A stretch of DNA of 64,000 nucleotides from Haloechinothrix halophila YIM 93223 (lineage in GTDB: Bacteria; Actinomycetota; Actinomycetes; Mycobacteriales; Pseudonocardiaceae): contig NZ_KI632509.1 of assembly GCF_000504245.1 (NCBI RefSeq), positions 4,243,502-4,307,501 on the forward strand. The letters run 5' to 3'. The position numbers were made by a program, and so were the translations under genes. This document shows, in pieces, positions 26,642-35,260 of the stretch. How positions within the stretch are numbered: the first letter of the stretch is position 1; every line of letters starts with the position of its first letter. The notes under the pieces are model-generated. The model was not told where the DNA came from. It saw only the letters and a list, made by a program, of their open reading frames with translations, and did not search any database.

Positions 26642-27013
26642 GAGCACTCCTTTATCCGGTCGAGCAGTCTGATATCGACTACACGTCGGTAGTAGCGGAA
26701 TCTCCGGTCGTAACCGGACAACATCAGTGAACCTCGCGGAAATACAGCCGCACTTGAGAACGACTGGAGGCTCGTTCGGGCGAGCGTCGACCGCGCGGGC
26801 ATCCGGCTGGCCGCTGCCCGCCAGTGCACCACTGCCGGACAGATACGATCACGGCACCGTTACGAACGTCGCGAAGCTGTCATATCACCCATATCCGACA
26901 CGTCACTATGTGAGGTTGCTCCACAGAGATCAGTTTGCTCCATACGGCCTACACAAGTGTTCGGAAATCAATGACAGACTTCGTGGCGTGACAGTGATCA
27001 GGGGAGGTCCGGA
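26642..27013. promoter_or_regulatory. Divergent promoter region between AraC and response-regulator genes
   Basis: A 372-base gap without a convincing gene. TTGCTCCA is repeated directly at 26916-26923 and 26935-26942, 19 bases apart, and CATATC occurs twice just before. These lie in the promoter zone of the response regulator and could be binding sites for a LuxR-type protein. No clear -10/-35 pair is visible. Confidence 0.4.
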
Positions 27014-27622
27014 TTGATCAAGGTCCTGCTAGCGGAGGACATGCACATGGTCCGGGGCGCGTTGGTCGCGTTACTGGACCTTGAGCACGATATCGAGGTG
27101 GTCTCGCAGGTCACCTCCGGTGACGAGATCCTGCCCGCGATCCGCGCGACCGGTCCCGACGTCGCGGTCATCGACATCGACCTCCCTGGAAAGGACGGCC
27201 TCACCGCAGCGGCCGAGATCAACGAACTACCCGAGCGCAGGTGCCGCACGCTCATCCTGACCAGCCTGAGCAGGCCGGGCACCGTACGCAGGGCGCTGGA
27301 CGCAAGGGTCAACGGGTTCATGCTGAAAGACGCCCCGCCCGACAAGCTGGCCAACGCGATCCGGCAGATCGCGGCGGGCGGCAGGGTCATCGACAGCGAT
27401 CTCGCCCTCGCCGCGTGGGAGTCCGCGGACTGCCCGCTCACCAACCGCGAGATCGAGATTCTGCGGCGCGCGGCGTCCGGCGAGACCGTCACCGAGATCG
27501 CGGCACACCTGTTCCTGTCGGCGGGAACGGTGCGCAACTACCTCACCACGACCGTCACCAAGCTCAACGCGCGCAACCGGGTGGACGCGATCCGGATCGC
27601 CACCGACGCGGGCTGGCTATGA
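27014..27622 (+). CDS. DesR/NarL-type response regulator
   Basis: A 202-residue two-component regulator. The receiver domain has the acidic pair in LLAEDMHMV, the phosphoacceptor Asp in VIDIDLPG, the Thr of LILTS and the Lys of FMLKDA. The C-terminal LuxR-type helix-turn-helix is LTNREIEILRRAASGETVTEIAAHLFLSAGTVRNYL. The TTG start has GGGGAGG upstream. It converges on the tandem histidine kinase gene, and the two stops overlap by six bases. It most likely controls the adjacent RiPP genes or membrane-stress genes; its target is not shown. Confidence 0.88.
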   Translation: MIKVLLAEDMHMVRGALVALLDLEHDIEVVSQVTSGDEILPAIRATGPDVAVIDIDLPGKDGLTAAAEINELPERRCRTLILTSLSRPGTVRRALDARVNGFMLKDAPPDKLANAIRQIAAGGRVIDSDLALAAWESADCPLTNREIEILRRAASGETVTEIAAHLFLSAGTVRNYLTTTVTKLNARNRVDAIRIATDAGWL

Positions 27623-30052
27623 TCGCGCGGCGGGCACGGACGACGCATCCGGTGGCACACCCGATGTCACCGGCACTCGCACGCAGAGTCGGTAGACATC
27701 GTCGGTTTCCCGTCCGTAGCTGAGCAGGCCACCGACCTCCCGCACCCGATGCGACAGGTTCCTGATCCCGTTGCCGCCGTCAGCCGACCCGGCGTCGCTA
27801 GCCGGCACACCGCCGTCGCTGGCCGCGCAGTCATCGGTGACCAGGCCGTCGTTGCGGATCTCCAGCTGTACCTGTCCGCCCAAGTCCCGCAGCGAAATCT
27901 CACACCGTTCCGCCTTGCTGTGACGCAACACATTGGTGACGCCCTCCCGCGCGACCATCGCCAGCACCGACTCGCGGTCCGGCACCGACAACGCGACGGT
28001 GTTGATGACGACGTCAATGTCGGCCGACGCGAGCACCGATCGCGCCGAAGCCAGTTCGTCGGCCAGCGACAGTTCCTGATAGCCGCTAACCACCGAGCGC
28101 ATGTCGCCGAGCGACTTCCGCGCGAGGGCGCCCATCTCGACGAGTTGCTGCCGCGCCCGGTCCGGGTACCTGGCAAGCACCTTGCTGGCCACCTCGGCCT
28201 TGAGGGTGATCGCGGACAACCCCAGACCGAGCAGGTCGTGGACGTCGCGGGCAAACCGCAGGCGCTCCTCGGCCACCGCGATGCGCGCCAGCTCACCACG
28301 GGCAGCATGCAGATCAGCCACCAGCCGCGCGAGCCGCGTCAGCCCATAGATCATCAGCGCGGTGGCCGCTGTCGTGGCGACATCACTGACCACAACCACC
28401 AACCCGCCGCCGAGCGCGGTCTGCAGCCACGCGACCCCGGTCAGCACGGCAAGAGCGAGCGGCACCGACACCGCCAGCCGGAACACCAGCAGCAGACTGC
28501 CCGCAAAGAACCCCGCAAAGCTCCGCAGCCACCACTCACCGAACAACAGCACCGGCGGAAAGACAAGGCAAGCCTGCGCGAGCATCACCATAATGTGCGG
28601 CACCGGGCGCGCGTGGATGCCGGGCAGCACGATATAGCCGAGCTGCAGCGCGAGCACCATGATGAGCAAAGTAGAACCCAGCGCGATCTTCCACGGCGTG
28701 GTGTGGGTGACCACGAGGTCGGTGAGCACGATGCCGCCGAAGCAGCCGAACACCCCCGCGACGACGACGGTCGCCAGCTTACGGGACACCGACGGCACGA
28801 TCTCGCCGCCGCGATCGGCCACCAACGCGTCCGATTCGTCGGCGCTGCGCGGCACCGTCACCCGCAGCCGGTAGATCCCGTCGCCCGCCTGCCCCGCGGA
28901 CATCTCGCCGCCAACGGCAGTCACCCGCCGCGCCAGACTGTCGAGGCCATTGCCGCTTGCGCCCTCGGTGCCCACGCCGCTCTGGTCGATGACGCCATAG
29001 TCGTCGACGTGAACGTTGCCATCGCCGCCAGCGACGTCCGCGCCTGCCGCATGTCGCTCGGCGACGCCATCGTTGACGACGTCCAGGTGGAGCCGATCAC
29101 CGACCTGACGAACCGCGATCTCGCACCAGGTCGCGGCGCTGTGCCGCAGCACGTTGGTGACACCTTCGCGCAGTGCCGCGGCCACGGTGGTGCTCTCCAT
29201 CTCGGCGAATTCGTCGTCATCGGCGTCGCAACGCACCGTGATCTCCGCCGCGGTGAGCACGGACCGCGCGGACGCCAGTTCCTCGGTCAGCGAAAGCTGC
29301 CGGTAACCGCTCGACACCGTCCGCACGTCCGCCAGCGCTCGCCGCGCGACCGCGAGGATGTCCCGCAGTTCATCCGCTGCCTGCGCCATGCGGGTGCGAA
29401 GCAGATCGACGGTACGGTCGATCCGCGCGATGATCGCCGACAGCCGGTTGCCAAGCAGGTCCTGCAGATCCTGCGCGAACCGGAACCGCTCATCCGCCAC
29501 CCGCATCCTCGCCAGCTCATCGCGCGCGACATCGACATCACGGACCAGCGACGCCAGCCGCGTCAACCCATAAACGGCGAGCCCGGTCATCAGCGTCGTG
29601 AACGCGCTGTACACGACGACGAACGTCCCGTCGCCGAACGCCGCACGCATCCAGGTGAAACTCCCGACGGTGACGAAGAACAGCGGCACCGCCGACACAG
29701 CTGGCAACAGCAGCAGCACGCTCGCCGCGAGGATCCCCGGCAGCCCCAGCCACCAGGGAAAGTGCAGCGACGGCAAGTACACAAGGACAGCCTGAACCAG
29801 CAGCACGGCACAGACACCCGCCGTCGTCAGCTCACTGCGAGGCGGGCTGACGTAGCGAACCTGCACTCCGATCAGTGCGGCCAGGTAACCGAACCCCACG
29901 ACGGCCTGCCACGACATCCCCGTGAAATACACGACCCGTGCGGCAGCCAGCACCCCGAGGCATACCAGGAAAGCGACTACCGTGACGGTCGCGAGCCGCA
30001 CGGGCGATTGCCCACGTAGCGGCGTCAGTACGACCCCAGCTAAGCCTTTCAT
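27617..30052 (-). CDS. Tandem-duplicated DesK-type histidine kinase with one inactive module
   Basis: An 811-residue membrane kinase made of two complete units of about 405 residues. Each has five to six membrane helices, a HisKA_3 dimerisation region and a HATPase_c domain. In module 2 the phosphoacceptor motif is intact (RFARDVHDLLG, His605) and the ATPase has REGVTNVLRHS and GNGIRNLSHR. In module 1 the equivalent motif is RFAQDLQDLLG: Gln197 replaces His, though its ATPase motifs (REGVTNVLRHS, GNGLDSLARR) look complete. The ATG at 30052 has no ribosome site and overlaps the stop of a 23-codon leader, implying coupled translation. It ends convergently on the response regulator. Confidence 0.88.
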   Translation of the reverse strand: MKGLAGVVLTPLRGQSPVRLATVTVVAFLVCLGVLAAARVVYFTGMSWQAVVGFGYLAALIGVQVRYVSPPRSELTTAGVCAVLLVQAVLVYLPSLHFPWWLGLPGILAASVLLLLPAVSAVPLFFVTVGSFTWMRAAFGDGTFVVVYSAFTTLMTGLAVYGLTRLASLVRDVDVARDELARMRVADERFRFAQDLQDLLGNRLSAIIARIDRTVDLLRTRMAQAADELRDILAVARRALADVRTVSSGYRQLSLTEELASARSVLTAAEITVRCDADDDEFAEMESTTVAAALREGVTNVLRHSAATWCEIAVRQVGDRLHLDVVNDGVAERHAAGADVAGGDGNVHVDDYGVIDQSGVGTEGASGNGLDSLARRVTAVGGEMSAGQAGDGIYRLRVTVPRSADESDALVADRGGEIVPSVSRKLATVVVAGVFGCFGGIVLTDLVVTHTTPWKIALGSTLLIMVLALQLGYIVLPGIHARPVPHIMVMLAQACLVFPPVLLFGEWWLRSFAGFFAGSLLLVFRLAVSVPLALAVLTGVAWLQTALGGGLVVVVSDVATTAATALMIYGLTRLARLVADLHAARGELARIAVAEERLRFARDVHDLLGLGLSAITLKAEVASKVLARYPDRARQQLVEMGALARKSLGDMRSVVSGYQELSLADELASARSVLASADIDVVINTVALSVPDRESVLAMVAREGVTNVLRHSKAERCEISLRDLGGQVQLEIRNDGLVTDDCAASDGGVPASDAGSADGGNGIRNLSHRVREVGGLLSYGRETDDVYRLCVRVPVTSGVPPDASSVPAARS

Positions 30053-30120
30053 CTGCGGAAATACTGATCGAGTGTGGCGCGTTTCCGATACATCCCCTGC
30101 GCGATGTCCACCCGTATCAT
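30049..30120 (-). CDS. 23-codon leader ORF translationally coupled to the tandem kinase
   Basis: A short reading frame that starts at ATG 30120 with the ribosome site AAGGAGGGG four to five bases upstream, by far the best in the neighbourhood. It encodes a basic peptide beginning Met-Ile-Arg-Val-Asp and ending Tyr-Phe-Arg-Arg. Its TGA overlaps the kinase ATG (ATGA), and the kinase lacks its own ribosome site. The reading is therefore most likely a coupling or regulatory leader. It has no membrane segment and no known relative. Confidence 0.55.
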   Translation of the reverse strand: MIRVDIAQGMYRKRATLDQYFRR

Positions 30121-30228
30121 CGCCCCTCCTTGTGGGAGATCGGCTACAGACCGTCAGAGACGGTACACAGATGGGTATTCGCGAGGCAATAGGACAAACT
30201 TGACGCACCAGACGTTCACACAGTTGCC

Positions 30229-31665
30229 TCATTTCGGACGGTCGACAACACACTCCGCAACACTGACCTCATTGGGCCATGGCACATCGAGCACCCGATC
30301 GACGGTGTCCTGCGCGTCCACCGGAACGGCGTGCGCCGCGAGGCCCAGCGTCGCCGCGACGAGTGCGATCGTCTGCTGCAGCGCGCCCGCGTGCATCAAC
30401 GTCGTGCGGTACGCCGCACCCGCCAACGCCCGCATCCGGTCCATCCTGGCGGTCATCGTCAGCACGGCAGCGGGGTTGCGCACGCACCCCGCAGCCATCG
30501 TGGCCATATCGAGTATCTCCCCCAGGTCGGATTCCTGGCGGTTGATCAAGGTCAGCGCGTGGCCCGCGGGGTCGTAGTGATAGATCCCGCGCGGCAGCGC
30601 GTCACACTGCCCGAGGCTGAGGTAGATCTCCAGCTCATAGAGGCAGGCCACGCTGAAGTACGGGCGCTGACTCGCCTCGTGGGTCATACCATGCGGCAGG
30701 TGCGGCGGACCCGGGCCACGCACCCGCGCGCTCCGGTACAGCAGCTGACCGAGCTGCTCCGCAGTGAGTTCACGGCCGGAGAAATCAGGGCAGGCCAGGT
30801 CGACCTCAAGCAACGCGCGCAGCGGGGTACTCGCCGCGAGGTCACCGGGTGTCGGCCGCGGCAGCGGAAACCGGGTTCCATGCGGCGGCGGTTTCACCGC
30901 GGGCGCCGACACGGTCGGCTCGCCCTCGGGGGTATCGCACGGGCCGTCGCCCTGCCGCGACCTGCTGCGCCGATGGAACATCAGCTCATGCGTGGTCCAC
31001 GATCGCCACGTCGCCTCGGTATCCTCGGCGAACCGCCCGTCTCCCGCGTCGACGAGCACGATGCCGACAGCGACCAGATACGCGACGATATCGTGCGCGA
31101 CTGGTGGCGTGACCCGCGCTAGAGTGGCCAGCTCGGCGAGTCCACGCGGTTGGGCGAGCGCGGTGGCGATGCTGGCCGCCACCGGCTGATGCAGGATCAC
31201 CCGGAACTGTGCCAGCGGCGACTCCAGCACCAGCTCGCCGCCACAGGATCGCATCGTGGCGAACCGCGACAGCCGCGCCGACCGGGTCTGCTCGATCTCG
31301 GCTAGTGGGAACTCCGGGTCTGAAGCACTCGGCACGGCGGACAGCACGGGTCCCTGCCCATCGGGCAGGCCGAGCGAGCGCACCACGGAACCGCTGAGGG
31401 CGGCGAGCACGTCGTCGAGGCTGTCCACGACCCGGCCCTGGGACGATCCTCTGCCTCGCGCGGGGCTGACGTTACCCAGCGAGACCGGGCCGAGCGTCAT
31501 TCGCCGCAACGACTCTCGCACCTGATCGTCCGGGTTCTTCACCACAATCTCGCCCCACATGCTGACGACGACGAGCGAACCGTGCTCGTCGTCGGTCTCC
31601 ACGAGAACGTCGTCGCGCAACGACTGGAGGTGGATGGTCGAGGCCGATCCCCCAGTGCTCTCCAC
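30229..31665 (-). CDS. SagB-type flavin-dependent azoline dehydrogenase
   Basis: A 478-residue protein ending in a nitroreductase-like domain (about residues 265-478) typical of SagB, which uses FMN to oxidise azolines to azoles in a RiPP. Key family segments are LYRSARV near the FMN phosphate site, YELEIYLSLGQCDALPRGIYHYDP, and LMHAGALQQTIALVAATLGLAAHAVP. The first 250 residues are a SagB-specific domain. GTG at 31665 has AGGGGG about ten bases upstream and lies 14 bases after the YcaO stop. It follows the cyclodehydratase in one operon and acts on the same precursor. Confidence 0.85.
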   Translation of the reverse strand: MESTGGSASTIHLQSLRDDVLVETDDEHGSLVVVSMWGEIVVKNPDDQVRESLRRMTLGPVSLGNVSPARGRGSSQGRVVDSLDDVLAALSGSVVRSLGLPDGQGPVLSAVPSASDPEFPLAEIEQTRSARLSRFATMRSCGGELVLESPLAQFRVILHQPVAASIATALAQPRGLAELATLARVTPPVAHDIVAYLVAVGIVLVDAGDGRFAEDTEATWRSWTTHELMFHRRSRSRQGDGPCDTPEGEPTVSAPAVKPPPHGTRFPLPRPTPGDLAASTPLRALLEVDLACPDFSGRELTAEQLGQLLYRSARVRGPGPPHLPHGMTHEASQRPYFSVACLYELEIYLSLGQCDALPRGIYHYDPAGHALTLINRQESDLGEILDMATMAAGCVRNPAAVLTMTARMDRMRALAGAAYRTTLMHAGALQQTIALVAATLGLAAHAVPVDAQDTVDRVLDVPWPNEVSVAECVVDRPK

Positions 31666-31679
31666 GGAAATCCAGCCCC

Positions 31680-33971
31680 CTACAGGAATATCGGAATCGG
31701 ATTGAGCTCGGCATACGAGGTCGGCCGCTCGAGTCTGCCGAGCATGACCGGAACATCGTAGAGCCTGCCCGGCCCGAAGCGGGCCCAAAAATGCCGCATT
31801 CCCGGCACGATCACCTTGACGACCGGCATCCCGATGTCCGGTCGCGTTTGATCGAGCACCAACGTGTCCATGCCGAGAGTGGCGAGCCTCGTCGTGATCA
31901 GATTGACCTCCTGTCGAATGTCGTCGCGCCGCTGGTCGGGATAGTCAGCCGGGGTACGCGCGGCGAAGGAGGGATCACCGGCCAAATAGGGCTGGTTGGC
32001 CAGCGTGGCCTCGCGGAACCACCATGCCGCGTCCGGGTCGTCCAGCACGGCAGGCTCGTCAGCGCCATCGGCCTCATCGGCAAGGAAGGCGGGAGCGAAC
32101 TGGTTCAGCTCGGTAACCGCGCGGCGCAGCGCGATGCGCGGGTCGAGGTGCGCGCCGAAACCAAACATGATTCGCTCCCGTGGGGCCGTCAGGCTGCGCG
32201 ATACCGCGACCATCACCGGGATGTCGAGATCCGAGGTGACGTCGAGAACCCACAGCTCCCGGCCGAGCCCGCGGTATTCCGCGCGTACCCACGCGAGCCA
32301 GTCGTCGCCGAAAGCATCCAGGTCAACGGCGGGCGCGGCGATGCGGTTATACCACCACAGCGCCACCGCGTCGCGCTCGACGAGTTCGAGCAAACCTTGC
32401 AGCACGGCGTCCGCCAGTTCGCTGCCCGCCGCGTTGCCGTTGGAGTCGGAACACAGCCGCCCGCCGCCGAACTCGCTGGGTGTTCCGAAGTAGAGCATGG
32501 CCGTCGGTAGCAGCCGGTGACGTCGCTGGCGTAGCGACCACACCGGCGTCCAGTCGATCTCCTCGTGCTCGTCGAAAGGCTGGCCGACGGCGTGGAACCG
32601 GCCGTGCGCGCGGTTCCAGCGCTCCCGGTCGGCGTACTGCCGCTCGTGGATCAGCAGGACATCGTTCGGGTGAATAGCTCGCTCCCCCAGCGCGCGGTAG
32701 CTGCCGCGTTCCCGCGCCTCGTCGCCGTGGAACGTGGCGGAGTAGCGTTCCACTGCCTCGCACAGCGCGCCGACCTCGGCCTCGATGGCGGTCGCGCCCT
32801 TACCGCCGCTCTGCTCGCGCAGCCCGCGCCGGAAACCGGCCATGTCGCCGTGGCGTGCAGCCGCGTTGGCCCCTGACCGGTAGGAGTTGAACAGCGAGGG
32901 ACACCGATTGTCCCTGGTGATCTCCTTGATGATGCCGGTGACCGGGCTGACGAGATGCTGATAACGCACCAGAACCTCCTCCGGTGGCAGCGATCGATGA
33001 CCGCCGCCGTAGGAGGACTTCTCGGTCGGCCGCAGGACGACGGGACGATGGGCCATGTCAGCGATCAGCGACGGGTCACCGCAGTGCGAGCACTGCGGTC
33101 GCTGCCGCAGTTCGTGGCGGCTGCCGCTCAGATCGACGGTGTCGAGTGTCCACACGCAATGCTGCCCCGAGTAACGCAAGCCCGCCAGCCACTTGGTGGC
33201 TTCGAGCGCGATCAGGTTCAACCCGGTCGACAGTAGCGCGGGGATGGCGACGGCGGGGCGACTAGCGGGGCCGCGCCTACCGAGCGCGGCCTGCGCGCAG
33301 GCTTCCGCGTCGCGATGACGCCAGAGACAGTGAGCCAGGCAATGCCAGCAGCCGTGACCGGACTGGAAAACCGGCCCGACCCAGACCTGGGTGCCCACCG
33401 GTTTTGCCAGTAGCCACGGCACGCCAGCCTCGCGGTGCGCACGGTCGATCTCGGACAGTGCGGGATCGAGGTAGTCGTCGCAAACGACGACCGTGAGTTC
33501 CCCTGTGGGACGCGCCGAACCGGACGCCAGGGCCGGCCGTGACGTGACGGCGAGCCCGGCGGCGTCCAGCGCGCTGACGACCGTATCGGCGGTGATCGCG
33601 CTAGCCACCGACACGACGTCGACAGCGGAAGTGCGGCGACGCTCCACCGCCACACCGCAGGCGTCCCAGTAGGCCAGCGCCCGCTCGTCCATCCCGAGTT
33701 CCCGAGATGGTCCTACGGTCACCAACCCGGCGGCCATCAACTGCCGGATGAGTCCGGCGGCCTGCTCCGGGTCCACGCCGTGCGGCATGGCATAGAGCAG
33801 GTCCGCCATACTCCGAGTGCCGTCAAGCAGGGCGATGATCGGCTCGATTCCGCGCCCGCGCAGAACGGTCACGCCACGCTCCGAAAACAGATACGCGCCG
33901 TGCCCGTCGCACACCTCGGCGCGCAGGTGCCGCTTGAGACCGATCAGCTCCTGCTTCACAGCACTTCGCAT
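31680..33971 (-). CDS. Fused E1-like/YcaO TOMM cyclodehydratase
   Basis: A 763-residue fusion of the precursor-binding C protein and the YcaO D protein. Residues 1-85 form a winged-helix peptide-recognition element. Residues 95-335 are E1-like with a zinc site of two CxxC pairs (CWHC near 207 and CSHC near 295). From about 345 is the YcaO domain, with ATP- and Mg-binding glutamates in EVGALCEAVERYSA and LLELVERDAVALWWYNR. It uses ATP to turn Cys, Ser or Thr of the precursor into azolines. The C-terminus is NPIPIFL rather than the usual PxPxP. ATG 33971 lies two bases after the precursor stop, so translation is coupled. Confidence 0.9.
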   Translation of the reverse strand: MRSAVKQELIGLKRHLRAEVCDGHGAYLFSERGVTVLRGRGIEPIIALLDGTRSMADLLYAMPHGVDPEQAAGLIRQLMAAGLVTVGPSRELGMDERALAYWDACGVAVERRRTSAVDVVSVASAITADTVVSALDAAGLAVTSRPALASGSARPTGELTVVVCDDYLDPALSEIDRAHREAGVPWLLAKPVGTQVWVGPVFQSGHGCWHCLAHCLWRHRDAEACAQAALGRRGPASRPAVAIPALLSTGLNLIALEATKWLAGLRYSGQHCVWTLDTVDLSGSRHELRQRPQCSHCGDPSLIADMAHRPVVLRPTEKSSYGGGHRSLPPEEVLVRYQHLVSPVTGIIKEITRDNRCPSLFNSYRSGANAAARHGDMAGFRRGLREQSGGKGATAIEAEVGALCEAVERYSATFHGDEARERGSYRALGERAIHPNDVLLIHERQYADRERWNRAHGRFHAVGQPFDEHEEIDWTPVWSLRQRRHRLLPTAMLYFGTPSEFGGGRLCSDSNGNAAGSELADAVLQGLLELVERDAVALWWYNRIAAPAVDLDAFGDDWLAWVRAEYRGLGRELWVLDVTSDLDIPVMVAVSRSLTAPRERIMFGFGAHLDPRIALRRAVTELNQFAPAFLADEADGADEPAVLDDPDAAWWFREATLANQPYLAGDPSFAARTPADYPDQRRDDIRQEVNLITTRLATLGMDTLVLDQTRPDIGMPVVKVIVPGMRHFWARFGPGRLYDVPVMLGRLERPTSYAELNPIPIFL

Positions 33972-33973
33972 TG

Positions 33974-34168
33974 TTAGGCAGCCTGGTTCCACGATTCGCC
34001 GTCAAAACCACAGGCGCCACAGAAACTGATAACGTCCGCAGTCGCCGAGTTGCTCCATTGATCGTATTCTTCGATAACCAACTCGTTCAACTCGTTGGTG
34101 TGAACATTGTCGTTGTTCGTTGACCGCAGACTGATGACGTTCGAATACTGAGGATCCCGGTGTTGCAT
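33974..34168 (-). CDS. Candidate TOMM precursor peptide
   Basis: A 64-residue peptide directly upstream of the cyclodehydratase gene. The first 40 residues, polar and rich in Asn and Asp, end in an acidic LNELVIEEYDQW, the likely recognition leader. The C-terminal part holds Ser, Thr and two Cys in FCGACGF followed by DGESW, so at most two thiazoles plus oxazoles can form. The second ATG (34168) is chosen because AGGAG lies five bases upstream; the first is too close. There is no signal peptide. The region is AT-richer than its surroundings. I recognise no named precursor family; assignment rests on position and composition. Confidence 0.75.
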   Translation of the reverse strand: MQHRDPQYSNVISLRSTNNDNVHTNELNELVIEEYDQWSNSATADVISFCGACGFDGESWNQAA

Positions 34169-34233
34169 CATAGCTCCTCGGGTTGTGGTCCATTCAAGAA
34201 CCTATTGTCTGGCGTACGCCCGAGCGGTGACAG

Positions 34234-34290
34234 TTCAGAATTCATACCCTCAATATGCATTCTTCACAAATAGTGAGGTCTAATTCACAG
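34234..34290. promoter_or_regulatory. Possible SARP-binding repeats between precursor and SARP genes
   Basis: TTCATA at 34241, TTCACA at 34263 and TTCACA at 34284 repeat at about 22-base spacing, with TTCAGA at 34234. SARP proteins bind direct repeats spaced by whole helical turns, so this AT-richer gap may hold the activator sites for the precursor operon. Confidence 0.4.
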
Positions 34291-34382
34291 CGGTACCGGT
34301 GGTCGCCACACTGTGGCGTTCCGTAACTCCTCTGCCACGCTTACCACTCGATCGTGGCTGCGTAACCTTGGTGAGCCATGAG

Positions 34383-34421
34383 GGAGGCTCCGGCGCACGT
34401 CACGGATAGGAGGCTCCGGCG
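34383..34421 (+). repeat. Direct repeat GGAGGCTCCGGCG around the SARP ribosome site
   Basis: GGAGGCTCCGGCG occurs at 34383-34395 and 34409-34421; the second copy contains the ribosome site and the first base of the GTG start. It may be a duplicated translation signal or a protein- or RNA-binding site. Confidence 0.4.
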
Positions 34422-35260
34422 TGCACGACGAACACTCCGTCACCGACACCATTGCACGTGGTGGCACCGAGGCAGGCGACATTGATGCGCGCGCGGTGAC
34501 GTTCACGCTGCTCGGGCCCCTTGAGATCCGCAAGGATAACCAGGACTACGCGCCAACCGCGCCCAAGATCCTACAACTGCTCGCGATGCTGCTGCTGCGC
34601 GCGGGCGAAGTCGTCCACATCGATTCGATCATCAAGGAGTTGTGGGCAGGCGAGCCGCCACGCAGCGTGCGCACCACCATGCAGACCTACGTCTATCAGT
34701 TGCGCAAATGCATCGCGGCCAACAACCTCGCCGCCGACGCCGACAAGCTGCTGATCACCAAACCGCCCGGCTACGTGTTCCGGATCGAACCGCAGCAGGT
34801 TGACGTGTTCCAGTTCCAACAGCTCTGCGAGCAGGGCAAGGACCTTTTTGGGCAAGCGGACTACCGCAGGGCGTCGCAGTCGTTTCGCGCCGCGCTCGAT
34901 CTCTGGGCGGGCCAGCCGCTCGCCAACGTGCACTGTGGACAGATACTGACCGCAGCGGCCGTTGAGCTGCAGGAACAGCAGCGGAACGCACTTCACCTGC
35001 GCATCCAGGCCGACATGGCAGCGGGCTTGCACCGCGAGCTGATCGGCGAGCTGCGCTCGCTGGTGACCACGAACCCGCTCGACGAGGGCCTGCAAGGTCT
35101 GCTGATGCGGGCGTTGAGCGCGAGTGGCAGGCGGTCCGACGCGCTGGCGACCTACCGCACACTGCGCGGCGTGCTGAACGAAGAGCTCGGCGTCGAGCCG
35201 TGCGACGAGCTGCAGCTGCTGCACCGAGAGTTGCTGTCGGCGGGCGAGCCCACTCGCTAA
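34421..35260 (+). CDS. SARP-family pathway activator
   Basis: A 279-residue regulator of the AfsR/DnrI/RedD type. After a 25-residue tail, an OmpR-like winged helix (FTLLGPLEIRK to GYVFRI) is followed by the bacterial transcriptional activation domain BTAD (VDVFQFQQLCEQGKDLF to LGVEPCDELQLLHRELL). No ATPase or TPR extension is present, as in small SARPs. GTG 34421 has AGGAGG upstream. It is divergent from the precursor gene and probably activates the TOMM operon through the shared 250-base promoter region. Confidence 0.9.
   Translation: MHDEHSVTDTIARGGTEAGDIDARAVTFTLLGPLEIRKDNQDYAPTAPKILQLLAMLLLRAGEVVHIDSIIKELWAGEPPRSVRTTMQTYVYQLRKCIAANNLAADADKLLITKPPGYVFRIEPQQVDVFQFQQLCEQGKDLFGQADYRRASQSFRAALDLWAGQPLANVHCGQILTAAAVELQEQQRNALHLRIQADMAAGLHRELIGELRSLVTTNPLDEGLQGLLMRALSASGRRSDALATYRTLRGVLNEELGVEPCDELQLLHRELLSAGEPTR

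Noticed and set aside
27749..30019. 756-codon plus-strand open frame opposite the kinase
   Set aside because: Antisense shadow of the tandem kinase; Arg/His/Gln-rich.
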